From assembly GCA_051955535.1 (NCBI GenBank), contig JBQCGP010000004.1, positions 1 through 8,376 on the forward strand: 8,376 nt of DNA. Direction: 5' to 3'. This document shows, piece by piece, positions 1 to 5,726 of the stretch. The translations under genes were made by a program, and so were the position numbers. Each line of letters starts with the position of its first letter. Positions within the stretch are counted from its first letter, which is position 1. This DNA comes from 13-2-20CM-68-14 sp051955535 (lineage in GTDB: Bacteria > Actinomycetota > Thermoleophilia > Gaiellales > Gaiellaceae). A model generated the notes under the pieces. That model did no database searches, had not been told where the DNA came from, and saw nothing but the letters and a program-made list of their open reading frames with translations.

Positions 1-60
1 CCCACCCCCCCGCACCCCGCCCCCCCGCGGGAAGGGGCCCCACAAGTCCCCGCCCAAAAC
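1..60. other. C-rich tract (G-runs on minus strand), no gene seen
   Basis: The + strand is dominated by C-runs. Read on the minus strand, positions 32 to 1 hold four G-runs of 7, 4, 6 and 3 separated by one to three bases, which fits the simple G-quadruplex pattern. Another GGG and two GGGG runs lie between 33 and 60. The tract is downstream of glnA on glnA's own strand. I see no credible coding sequence here, but the window edge cuts it, so it could belong to a neighbouring feature. Confidence 0.4.
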
Positions 61-67
61 ACGCCCA

Positions 68-90
68 CGGGGTGCGAAACCCGCACCCCG
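68..90 (-). terminator. perfect 9-bp hairpin downstream of glnA
   Basis: CGGGGTGCG (68-76) and CGCACCCCG (82-90) are perfect complements around a 5-nt loop. On the minus strand the stem is followed, after about nine bases, by only four T (56-59), so it is not a textbook intrinsic terminator. It is the stronger of two hairpins downstream of the glnA stop codon and probably helps end or protect the glnA transcript. The stem is symmetric, so it could also serve a gene converging from the left, outside the window. Confidence 0.5.
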
Positions 91-107
91 CGATCGGCCG
101 TCAGTTG

Positions 108-132
108 GCTTCGCCAGCCGCAGCGGCGAAGC
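108..132 (-). terminator. 8-bp hairpin just after glnA
   Basis: GCTTCGCC (108-115) pairs perfectly with GGCGAAGC (125-132) around a 9-nt loop. On the minus strand it begins about 32 nt after the glnA stop and has no T-tract behind it. It may be a transcript-end stabiliser or the first half of a two-hairpin terminator with 68-90. On the + strand a run of six T (147-152) lies about 15 nt beyond the stem, too far for a classical terminator. Confidence 0.4.
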
Positions 133-164
133 GCTGCAATCTTCCCTTTTTTCGCCGCTTGTTT

Positions 165-1529
165 CTAGAGGACCGAGAGGTACCGGTCGAGCTCCCAGCC
201 CGTGAGCTGGACCCGGTACTCGTCCCACTCCGTCCGCTTCAGCTCCACGTAGCGGTCGAAGATGTGCGGTCCGAGCGCCTTTCGGGCCAGCTCTGATTCG
301 GCGAGCGCGTCGATCGCCTCGCCGAGCGTCTCCGGCAGGGAGACGATCCCTCGCTCGCGACGCTGCTCGGGAGTCAGGTGGTAGAGGTTCGTCTCCATCG
401 GCTCCGGCAGCTCGTAGCCGTGCTCGATTCCCTCGAGCCCTGCGTGCAGGAGCGCGGCGAAAGTCAGGTACGGGTTGCAGGCCGGATCTGGGCAGCGGAT
501 CTCGGCGCGGGTCGCCTGCTCGGAACCCGGCTTGTAGAGAGGAATCCGGATCAGGGCCGAGCGGTTTCGCTGAGACCACGCGACATACACCGGCGCTTCG
601 TATCCCGGCACCAGCCGCTTGTAGGAGTTCACCCACTGCGCGAAGACAGCCGCGATCTCGCGTGCGTGGCGGAGCTGGCCGGCGATGAACGCCTTCCCGG
701 CTTCGGAGAGGTGCCACTTGTCGTCCCCATCGAAAAAGGCGTTGCGCCCGTCGGTGAACAGCGACTGGTGCGTGTGCATCCCCGACCCGTTCTCGCCGAA
801 GATCGGCTTCGGCATGAAGGTCGCGTGGTAGCCCGCCTTCTTCGCGATCTCCTTGACGATCAGCCTGTAAGTGACCGTGTGATCGGCCATCTCGAGCGCT
901 GGGGCGTAGCGCATGTCGATCTCGTGCTGCGAGGGACCGACCTCGTGGTGGACGTACTCGATCGGGATCCCCATCGACTCGAGCGCACGGACGGTCTCCT
1001 GCCGAAGGCCGGACGCCGCGTCCATCGTCGTCATCGCGAAATAACCGCCCTCGTCGAGCGTCTCGGTGCCCTTGTCGTCGCGGAACAGGAAATACTCGAG
1101 CTCGGGCCCCACGTTGAAGGCGTCGAAGCCGAGCGAGCGCATCCGCTCGAGGGCACGCCTCAGGACGTAGCGCGGGTCACCTTCGTAGGGCTCGCCGTCC
1201 GGGGTGACGATGTCGCAGATCATCCGCGCCATCTTCATCTCGCCCTCGCGGGCCGGCATCAGCTGGAACGTGGACGGATCGGGGATCGCGACCATGTCCG
1301 ACTCCTCGATCGCGTTGAAGCCGGTGATCGACGAGCCGTCGAAGCCCATCCCGTCGTTCAGCGCCTCCTCGACCTCCGCGGGCGTGACCGCGAAGCTCTT
1401 CAGGTGACCCTCGATGTCGGTGAACCAGAGCAGCAGGAAGTCGACGTTCTCTTCCTGCAGCCGCTTCAGCGCCTCGCGGCGCGCCTCCGGATCGCTTGTC
1501 GCCCGGGCCCTGCTTTCAACCTGCGCCAT
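165..1529 (-). CDS. glnA: glutamine synthetase, type I (GSI-alpha)
   Basis: The enzyme makes glutamine from glutamate, ammonia and ATP in the cytoplasm; family members are dodecamers. The 454 residues hold the GSI landmarks: DGSS (64-67), metal-binding GPELEYFLF (141-149), HHEVGPSQHEID (194-205), NGSGMHTH (247-254), the flap KRLVPGYEAP (304-313) and RNRSA (321-325). The short length and the tail NLYHLTPEQ (381-389), in place of the NLYDLPPE adenylylation site, indicate GSI-alpha rather than the adenylylated GSI-beta class. The residue matching Bacillus subtilis Arg62, used for glutamine feedback, is Ala73. An upstream in-frame ATG at 1553 exists, but AAGGGAGG (1537-1544) sits 7 nt before the ATG at 1529, which decides the start. 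A terminator-like hairpin lies 27 nt upstream, so expression may be controlled by readthrough. A gamma-glutamylpolyamine synthetase-like role (GlnA2/3 type) is a less likely alternative. Confidence 0.94.
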   Translation of the reverse strand: MAQVESRARATSDPEARREALKRLQEENVDFLLLWFTDIEGHLKSFAVTPAEVEEALNDGMGFDGSSITGFNAIEESDMVAIPDPSTFQLMPAREGEMKMARMICDIVTPDGEPYEGDPRYVLRRALERMRSLGFDAFNVGPELEYFLFRDDKGTETLDEGGYFAMTTMDAASGLRQETVRALESMGIPIEYVHHEVGPSQHEIDMRYAPALEMADHTVTYRLIVKEIAKKAGYHATFMPKPIFGENGSGMHTHQSLFTDGRNAFFDGDDKWHLSEAGKAFIAGQLRHAREIAAVFAQWVNSYKRLVPGYEAPVYVAWSQRNRSALIRIPLYKPGSEQATRAEIRCPDPACNPYLTFAALLHAGLEGIEHGYELPEPMETNLYHLTPEQRRERGIVSLPETLGEAIDALAESELARKALGPHIFDRYVELKRTEWDEYRVQLTGWELDRYLSVL

Positions 1530-1536
1530 TCCGAAA

Positions 1537-1544
1537 CCTCCCTT
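1537..1544 (-). promoter_or_regulatory. Shine-Dalgarno of glnA (decides start)
   Basis: AAGGGAGG on the minus strand lies 7 nt before the ATG at 1529. It selects this start over the in-frame ATG at 1553, which lies inside the tail of the upstream hairpin. Confidence 0.8.
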
Positions 1545-1545
1545 G

Positions 1546-1585
1546 AAAAACACGAAAGCCCCAGGCGCGCGCGGCGCCTGAGGCT
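1546..1585 (-). terminator. terminator-like hairpin in the glnA leader
   Basis: On the minus strand, AGCCTCAGGCGC (1585-1574) pairs with GCGCCTGGGGCT (1568-1557) around a 5-nt loop, giving a 12-bp stem with one U-G wobble (1581/1561). The tail reads TTCGTG then five T (1550-1546). It sits between the MFS stop and the glnA Shine-Dalgarno. It can end the export operon, or act as an attenuator for glnA, because only a few bases separate the T-run from the ribosome site. The tail is interrupted, so termination is probably partial. Its lower stem sequence recurs in front of the GSII gene. Confidence 0.65.
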
Positions 1586-1602
1586 GCGTCGCCTTCAGAC
1601 GC
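1577..1602 (-). promoter_or_regulatory. candidate antiterminator segment of the glnA leader
   Basis: On the minus strand GCGTC (1602-1598) and GACGC (1590-1586) form a 5-bp hairpin with loop TGAAGGC, directly abutting the terminator stem. The AGGC in that loop (1594-1591) can instead pair with GCCT (1584-1581) of the terminator's 5' arm across a 6-nt loop. The same AGGC-N6-GCCTCAGG string occurs in the GSII leader at 5661-5678. The regulatory role is inferred. Confidence 0.4.
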
Positions 1603-1610
1603 CGGTCAGT

Positions 1611-2855
1611 TTAGCCGACGGGTAGCTCCGCGAGCTCCGGCTCACCGCCCTCGTGGGCGATCGCGCGGCCGTAGAAACCGAGCGCGGGCGCGATCGCGAG
1701 AGCGCCGCCGGCGAGCGCGGCACGGATCCCCCACACGTTGCCGATCACACCGAGTGCGGGGCCGCCCCCGGCCTGGCCGATCGCATTCGACTGGCCCGTT
1801 ATGGAGAAGACGGTCGCCCGCACCGTGGAGTCGGTGATCTGTTCGCTCAGCCACGTGTTGTAGAGCGGCCCTTGCATGTTCCGTGCGAAGAAGACGCCGA
1901 GGAGGCCGGCGATCGCAACCCACGTCGACCCGGTGAGTGCGAAGATCAGCATCGCGCCGAGCTCGAGGAACGTGAAGCCGACCAAGAACCGCGCGACGGC
2001 TTGCCGGCCGCCACGCTCGACGCGCTTGATCAGGTTCCCGATCGCGGCGATGTTGAGCAGCATCCCCGTCAGCCAGAAGATCCCGAACCAGATGACCGGG
2101 TCGGCCTGGCCGACTGCCGGAAGCCCGACGTCTCGCAGGAAGTGGGCTTCCTTCAGGCGATCGAAGGCCTCGCTAGACATGCCGAGGAAGAACTCGACGC
2201 CGATCAGCAGCATGATGATCCGCTGAGCCCGGGCGTAGCGGCCGCCCCTCAGGGCCGTGGTGCGCAGCTCGGCAAGCGCGGTGGCGCGCTGCTCACGCGG
2301 CCGGCGGACGAACCCCGTCTCCGGCATGAAGAGCGCCGCCGCGACACCGCACGCGAGCGTGAACACGCCGCCGAGAATCACGCCTGCACGAAGCGAGACC
2401 GTTCCCACCGCAACTTGGATGAGCAGTCCGACGACGGCTCCGGCCTGTCCGAACCGGGCACCGCGCAAGAAGGTTCGGCCGACGCGGTCCACGCCGACCT
2501 CGTCGGTGATCCACGCCTGCTCGGCGCCGCTTGTGAACGTGTAGGCGAAGCCCCAGAAGCCCCAGATCGCGATGATCAGCCAGGACGCCGACACAAGGCC
2601 TACCGCCACCCAAGCGGCGCCGGTCCCGAGGTAACCGATCACGAGCGAGAGACGTCGGCTGTACGTATCGGCGACGACGCCGGTCGGGATCTCGAACAGG
2701 AAGACGGTCGCCTCCATCACCGTCCCCATCAGCACCAGCTGGAGCGGCGACAGATGCAGCTCGCGAATGAGGTACACCGCGATCACGACCCACGTCGGCA
2801 TGCTCGTCCCGAACGAGACGCCGTAGTAGACGGTGGTCGCGGAGAGCCGCCGCAT
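1611..2855 (-). CDS. MFS transporter (drug-efflux-like)
   Basis: This is a polytopic inner-membrane secondary transporter of the major facilitator superfamily, 414 residues, the usual length. About 12 hydrophobic helices are visible. The loop after the second helix reads FEIPTGVVADTYSRR (54-68), the motif-A variant of the DHA-type drug exporters, with Asp63 and Arg67/68. A hydrophilic stretch (about 183-212) separates two six-helix halves, as expected. The ATG is 6 nt after the permease stop and lacks a strong Shine-Dalgarno, so it is probably translated by coupling to the permease. The tail ends with LPVG, whose codons run into the glnA leader. Substrate is unknown; pairing with an ABC-2 exporter suggests efflux of a toxic or self-made compound. 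There is no evidence for tetracycline or any named drug. Confidence 0.88.
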   Translation of the reverse strand: MRRLSATTVYYGVSFGTSMPTWVVIAVYLIRELHLSPLQLVLMGTVMEATVFLFEIPTGVVADTYSRRLSLVIGYLGTGAAWVAVGLVSASWLIIAIWGFWGFAYTFTSGAEQAWITDEVGVDRVGRTFLRGARFGQAGAVVGLLIQVAVGTVSLRAGVILGGVFTLACGVAAALFMPETGFVRRPREQRATALAELRTTALRGGRYARAQRIIMLLIGVEFFLGMSSEAFDRLKEAHFLRDVGLPAVGQADPVIWFGIFWLTGMLLNIAAIGNLIKRVERGGRQAVARFLVGFTFLELGAMLIFALTGSTWVAIAGLLGVFFARNMQGPLYNTWLSEQITDSTVRATVFSITGQSNAIGQAGGGPALGVIGNVWGIRAALAGGALAIAPALGFYGRAIAHEGGEPELAELPVG

Positions 2856-2861
2856 GTTCGA

Positions 2862-3695
2862 TCAGCCCGAGCGCTTCAGCTTCCCGTGCCGTTTCGCGTG
2901 CCGCTCGCCGAGGCCGAAGATGTAGAGCCCGAGCGGGATCGCGACGACGCCGATGACGATCAGCGGCCAGATGTCGCCCCAGAGGGTGGCGACGCCGTCG
3001 CCGTTCAGAATCGCATGCCGGATCCCGCGCAGAGCATAAGTCGCCGGCGAGATCGTCGACAGCCACTGCATCCACTGCGGCAGCACCGAGACCGGGTAGT
3101 AGACGCCCGAGACCACCAGCAGGATCCCCTGGGCGATGAAGCCCATCTGCATGCCCTTCTCGGGCGAGATGAGAGGCAGGACCGCGGTCATCATCCCGAT
3201 CCCGATGAACGAGACCGAGGCGACGGCCAGCACGACGAGGGCGGCCGCGAAGTTCGCCCCGCCGAGACTGAGGGAGAAGAAGCCCGCGATCACCGCGAAG
3301 AGAACGGCGGTGCGGATCACGCCGTAGACGACCGCGAAGACGCCCATGCCGATCAGGTGAATCGGGCGAGCGAGCGGCGCCATGAAGGTGTACTCGATCG
3401 TGCCCTCCCAGCGCTCCCAGGCGACCGTCTCGGTGAGGATCTCGAAGACGACGCCGAGGTACGACCAGATCACGGCTCCGATCAGCAGCGTCGTCGTGGC
3501 GCGATCGACGTTGATCTTGCCGCCGGCTGCCTCGACGCCCTTGGCGATGAAGACGATCGTGAGCGTGTTCGCCAGCGACCAGACGAAGAAGGCCAGCTCC
3601 CACCAGGCGTAGCGCTTGACGAGATAGGCGTTCCGCTCGAGAACGCCCGAAAGCCCGATCAGCTCGTGGCGGAGGGTTACGGCAGCGCCTCTCAT
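2862..3695 (-). CDS. ABC-2 type transporter permease
   Basis: Membrane subunit of an ABC exporter, 277 residues, close to the usual size. It has about six membrane segments (roughly 35-51, 69-88, 116-138, 148-175, 185-203, 243-260). The cytoplasmic motif WERWEGTIE (94-102) followed by MAPLARP, and the late signature YYPVSVLPQWMQ (199-210) with SPATYALRGIR (216-226), are typical of ABC-2 permeases of the daunorubicin-exporter class. The tail is basic. AAAGGAG (3701-3707) lies 5 nt before the ATG and fixes the start. It presumably forms a homodimer with two copies of the ATPase encoded 96 nt upstream in the same operon, and is followed at 6 nt by the MFS gene. The exported substrate cannot be read from the sequence. 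Confidence 0.9.
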   Translation of the reverse strand: MRGAAVTLRHELIGLSGVLERNAYLVKRYAWWELAFFVWSLANTLTIVFIAKGVEAAGGKINVDRATTTLLIGAVIWSYLGVVFEILTETVAWERWEGTIEYTFMAPLARPIHLIGMGVFAVVYGVIRTAVLFAVIAGFFSLSLGGANFAAALVVLAVASVSFIGIGMMTAVLPLISPEKGMQMGFIAQGILLVVSGVYYPVSVLPQWMQWLSTISPATYALRGIRHAILNGDGVATLWGDIWPLIVIGVVAIPLGLYIFGLGERHAKRHGKLKRSG

Positions 3696-3739
3696 ATCCG
3701 CTCCTTTGAACTCATAGGTATCGACCGTTCAACCCAGAC

Positions 3740-3766
3740 GGACGCACGGGCAAAGCCCGCGCGTCC
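3740..3766 (-). promoter_or_regulatory. strong hairpin in the ATPase-permease spacer
   Basis: GGACGC-A-CGGGC (3740-3751) pairs with GCCCG-C-GCGTCC (3755-3766) around a 3-nt loop. The single mismatch on the + strand (A3746/C3760) becomes a U-G pair in the minus-strand transcript, giving a continuous 12-bp stem in the mRNA. No U-tract follows, so it is more likely an mRNA-stability or processing element, or a partial terminator, than a true terminator. Confidence 0.55.
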
Positions 3767-3773
3767 TGAGGTC

Positions 3774-3791
3774 GGCACCGCAAGCGGCGCC
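3774..3791 (-). promoter_or_regulatory. hairpin abutting the ATPase stop codon
   Basis: GGCACCG (3774-3780) pairs with CGGCGCC (3785-3791) around the tetraloop CTTG in the minus-strand RNA. The one + strand mismatch (A3777/C3788) is again a U-G pair in the transcript. It begins at the base after the TAA stop of the ATPase gene, and is followed 7 nt later by the 12-bp hairpin at 3740-3766. Confidence 0.45.
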
Positions 3792-4613
3792 TTAGGCAAA
3801 CACACCCCTTTCGGCGTCTTCGTCTTCTTGCTCCTGCTCGAACTCACGTCCGGTGGCGGCGAAGAACGCGTCCTCGAGCGTCTCGGCGCGGTAACGCGCC
3901 TTCAGCTCGTCCGCCGGCTCCAGGCAGAGCAGCCGTCCGCGGTCGAGGATCCCGACGCGGTCGGCAAGCGCCTCGGCCTCGGCGAGGTCGTGCGTACAGA
4001 GCAGGATCGTCGCGTCGTGCGAGACCCAGATCTCACGGATGAACTGCTGCACCTCCAGCTTCGAGCGCGGATCGAGCCCGGTGGTCGGCTCGTCGAGCAG
4101 TAGCAGCACCGGCGAGGTCAGCAGGGCCCTCGCGAGCGCGACTTTCTGCTGCATTCCGCGGGAAAGGTGCTCCATCCCCTCGTGGCGGCGCCGGACCGGG
4201 AAGCCGACCCGCTCCAGAATCTCCGGGATGCGCTCGCGCGTTTCGCCGGAAGTCATCCCGTAGAACCGCGCCGCGTAGCTGAGGTTCTCCTCGGACGACA
4301 TCTTCTTGAAGAACGAGGCCTCGACCGAGACGCGGTTGACCAGCCGCTGCACGGTGCGCTGCTCCGCGAAGACGTCGTGGCCGAAGATGCGCGCGCTCCC
4401 GCCGTCGGGCAGGAGCAGAGTCGAGAGCAGCCGGACGAGCGTCGACTTGCCCGACCCGTTCTGGCCGAGAATCGCGACGCACTCGCCGCGCTCCATCGAG
4501 AAGCTGACGCCCTCCAAGGCCGCCACGCGGCGCCTGCGCCTGCGCAGGCCGGAGCGATCCGCGTCGCGACGGAAGAACTCCTTGCGCAGATTGTGAACTT
4601 CTACGGCGAGCAT
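3792..4613 (-). CDS. ABC transporter ATP-binding protein
   Basis: Cytoplasmic ATPase that powers the adjacent ABC-2 permease, 273 residues from the chosen start. Visible motifs are Walker A GQNGSGKST (50-58), signature LSRGMQQK (150-157), Walker B LLLLDEP (170-176), D-loop GLDP (179-182) and H-loop His208 in CTHD. The Q-loop position carries Glu98 (VSVEASFF) instead of Gln. An Arg-rich insertion (SGLRRRRRRV, 21-30) lies before the first core strand. The C-terminus is acidic (EQEQEDEDAE). A GTG at 4655 would add 14 residues, but GGAG (4620-4623) six bases before the ATG at 4613 favours the shorter protein. It is the first gene of the export operon; two hairpins separate it from the permease, so its level may differ from the membrane subunit. 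Confidence 0.9.
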   Translation of the reverse strand: MLAVEVHNLRKEFFRRDADRSGLRRRRRRVAALEGVSFSMERGECVAILGQNGSGKSTLVRLLSTLLLPDGGSARIFGHDVFAEQRTVQRLVNRVSVEASFFKKMSSEENLSYAARFYGMTSGETRERIPEILERVGFPVRRRHEGMEHLSRGMQQKVALARALLTSPVLLLLDEPTTGLDPRSKLEVQQFIREIWVSHDATILLCTHDLAEAEALADRVGILDRGRLLCLEPADELKARYRAETLEDAFFAATGREFEQEQEDEDAERGVFA

Positions 4614-4765
4614 GCTGCACTCCAGACGAATCGGCGGGACACGAACAGTGCGCACCGCTCGCTCAGGCGGCGCGCGCGGAAACCGGTGTCAGCCGACGGG
4701 CAGCATTTGCGGCCACGATACCGACGCGTGCTCCTTGGCACAAGTCCCCGGTCGAGGGACGATCG
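4614..4765. promoter_or_regulatory. divergent intergenic region
   Basis: 152 bp separate the minus-strand ABC operon from the plus-strand protease gene, so promoters for both must lie here or just inside the genes. I find no convincing -35/-10 pair for either direction. On the minus strand the string CCCGTCGGC occurs at 4693-4701; the same string appears in the leaders of glnA and of the GSII gene. Confidence 0.4.
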
Positions 4766-5599
4766 ATGCCCCTCAAGCGCCGACACCACTTCAAGCCTCC
4801 AATGACTTTCGACGAGACCTGGGATGACCGCCGGCGGCCGCGGCTGCCGACCACAACGTTTATCGCCGCGGTCGCGGTAGCGCTCGCGGGCCTCACTTAC
4901 GCGCTTGTGCACCTCACGCGCTCGCTGAGCTCCGAGCGCGCGGCTCGGCACTCGGAGGTCGCTTCGCTGAACCGCCGCCTCCGCGCGCTCGAGCTTCACA
5001 ATGCCGCCCTCTCCTCCCGCGTCGGCAGCGCCGAGCGGTCACTCAAGCAGCGCGATGCGGGGATCGCGCCACTCGCAAAGCGCGTGTTGCGCAGCGTCTT
5101 CACGGTCGAGACAGACGAGGGCCTCGGCACGGGCTTCGTCGGCTGGCGCGACGCCGACGGCACGTACGTGATCACGGCGAACCATGTCGTCAAGGACGCG
5201 AGCACCGGCGTGACCCTGAGCCGCGCCGGGCAGTCGTGGCAGGGCGAGGTCAAGGCGGAGGACGCGAAGAACGACCTCGCCGTGATCCGCCTGGACGCGA
5301 AGCCTGCGGGGGCCGATCCCCTCTGGCAGGAGCCGAGGCGCGGCGTGCCGGCCGTCGGGGACGAGCTGCTTCTCGCTGGCAGCCCGTTCGGTCTTTCGGG
5401 GACGGTTACGACCGGCGTCGTCAGCCGCGTGACTCCCAAGCTCGTCCAGACGGACGCAGCCGCGAACCCTGGGAACTCCGGCGGCCCAGCCGTGGACAAG
5501 CAGGGTCGCGTGGTCGGCGTGCTCGTCGCCGGCGGCGGTGAGAACATCAACTTCGCGATCCGGATCGACCGGATGTGCGCAAAGCTGCGCGCCTGCTAG
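4766..5599 (+). CDS. membrane-anchored trypsin-like serine protease (HtrA/DegS type, no PDZ)
   Basis: Predicted extracytoplasmic serine endopeptidase, 277 residues. Order of parts: cytoplasmic basic N-terminus (1-29), one membrane segment (about 30-50), a heptad-rich coiled coil (about 53-97), then a trypsin-like domain (about 103-277). The catalytic triad is His140 (ITANHVV), Asp170 (KNDLAVI) and Ser238 (NPGNSGGP); the last is the classic HtrA signature. The chain stops about 40 residues after the serine, so the PDZ domain of DegS/HtrA proteins is absent. GAGGGA (4754-4759) six bases before the ATG supports this start over Met13. A strong terminator follows at 5669, so it is probably a single-gene unit. 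Role in envelope stress or regulated proteolysis is inferred from the family; substrates are unknown. Confidence 0.88.
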   Translation: MPLKRRHHFKPPMTFDETWDDRRRPRLPTTTFIAAVAVALAGLTYALVHLTRSLSSERAARHSEVASLNRRLRALELHNAALSSRVGSAERSLKQRDAGIAPLAKRVLRSVFTVETDEGLGTGFVGWRDADGTYVITANHVVKDASTGVTLSRAGQSWQGEVKAEDAKNDLAVIRLDAKPAGADPLWQEPRRGVPAVGDELLLAGSPFGLSGTVTTGVVSRVTPKLVQTDAAANPGNSGGPAVDKQGRVVGVLVAGGGENINFAIRIDRMCAKLRAC

Positions 5600-5612
5600 A
5601 CGCCGTCCGAAT

Positions 5613-5632
5613 GTTGCGCTAGGTTGCGCTCA
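5613..5632 (+). repeat. tandem 10-bp direct repeat
   Basis: GTTGCGCTAG (5613-5622) is followed directly by GTTGCGCTCA (5623-5632); eight of ten bases match and the spacing is one helical turn. It lies between the protease stop and the GSII leader hairpins, a sensible place for a regulator binding site, but nothing else supports that role. Confidence 0.35.
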
Positions 5633-5659
5633 GGTGCCCCGTCGGCGAAGGCGGGCGCC
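5633..5659 (+). promoter_or_regulatory. hairpin in the GSII leader
   Basis: GGTGCCC (5633-5639) pairs with GGGCGCC (5653-5659) with one wobble. After a bulged C5640, GTC (5641-5643) pairs with GGC (5650-5652), closing a GGCGAA loop. A competing fold pairs TGCC (5635-5638) with GGCA (5662-5665) and CGGCG (5643-5647) with CGCCG (5656-5660). This stem ends one base before the AGGC of the candidate antiterminator. Confidence 0.45.
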
Positions 5660-5660
5660 G

Positions 5661-5678
5661 AGGCAATGAGGCCTCAGG
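5661..5678 (+). promoter_or_regulatory. candidate antiterminator in the GSII leader
   Basis: GAGGC (5660-5664) can pair with GCCTC (5671-5675) across the 6-nt loop AATGAG. This takes the 5' base of the terminator stem at 5669-5698, so the two folds compete. The glnA leader has the same AGGC-N6-GCCTCAGG arrangement on the minus strand (1594-1577). Regulation is inferred. Confidence 0.4.
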
Positions 5679-5704
5679 ACTCGCGGAGTCCTGGGCCTTT
5701 TTTT
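5669..5704 (+). terminator. intrinsic terminator between the protease and GSII genes
   Basis: CAGGACTC (5675-5682) pairs perfectly with GAGTCCTG (5686-5693) around the loop GCG. Below a single bulged T5674, AGGCC (5669-5673) pairs with GGCCT (5694-5698). Seven T follow (5698-5704). This is a textbook Rho-independent terminator. It probably ends the protease transcript. Because the GSII Shine-Dalgarno begins only 14 nt later, it may also act as an attenuator for the nitrogen operon. Confidence 0.85.
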
Positions 5705-5718
5705 GTTGGTCCGAGACC

Positions 5719-5726
5719 GGAGGAGG
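5719..5726 (+). promoter_or_regulatory. Shine-Dalgarno of the GSII gene
   Basis: GGAGGAGG lies 7 nt before the GTG at 5734 and supports this non-ATG start. Confidence 0.8.

Noticed and set aside
381..389. Tyr383 of glnA (protein residues 381-389, NLYHLTPEQ) as an adenylylation site
   Set aside because: The NLYDLPPE context of GSI-beta is missing and the protein has GSI-alpha length, so the Tyr alone does not support adenylylation. Coordinates given are protein residues.
378..1625. 415-codon open frame on the + strand
   Set aside because: Antisense to glnA, Arg/Val/Leu-rich with no recognisable fold or motif, and its glnA complement is unambiguous.
2293..3603. 436-codon open frame on the minus strand
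   Set aside because: Out of frame with the permease and MFS genes, spanning the junction of both; composition is His/Arg/Asp-rich low complexity.
3692..3715. Seven-residue minicistron (MSSKERI) overlapping the permease start
   Set aside because: It overlaps by TGA/ATG, but has no ribosome site of its own, and the AAAGGAG inside it is the permease Shine-Dalgarno; likely chance.
1653..4103. 816-codon open frame on the + strand
   Set aside because: It lies antisense to the MFS, permease and ATPase genes, all with strong family motifs. Its translation is a charged Arg/Asp/Glu-rich string with no domain, typical of antisense frames in GC-rich DNA.
4601..4999. Minus-strand frames upstream of the ABC ATPase (132 and 77 codons)
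   Set aside because: They overlap the protease gene antisense and the ATPase start, are Arg-rich, and resemble no family.
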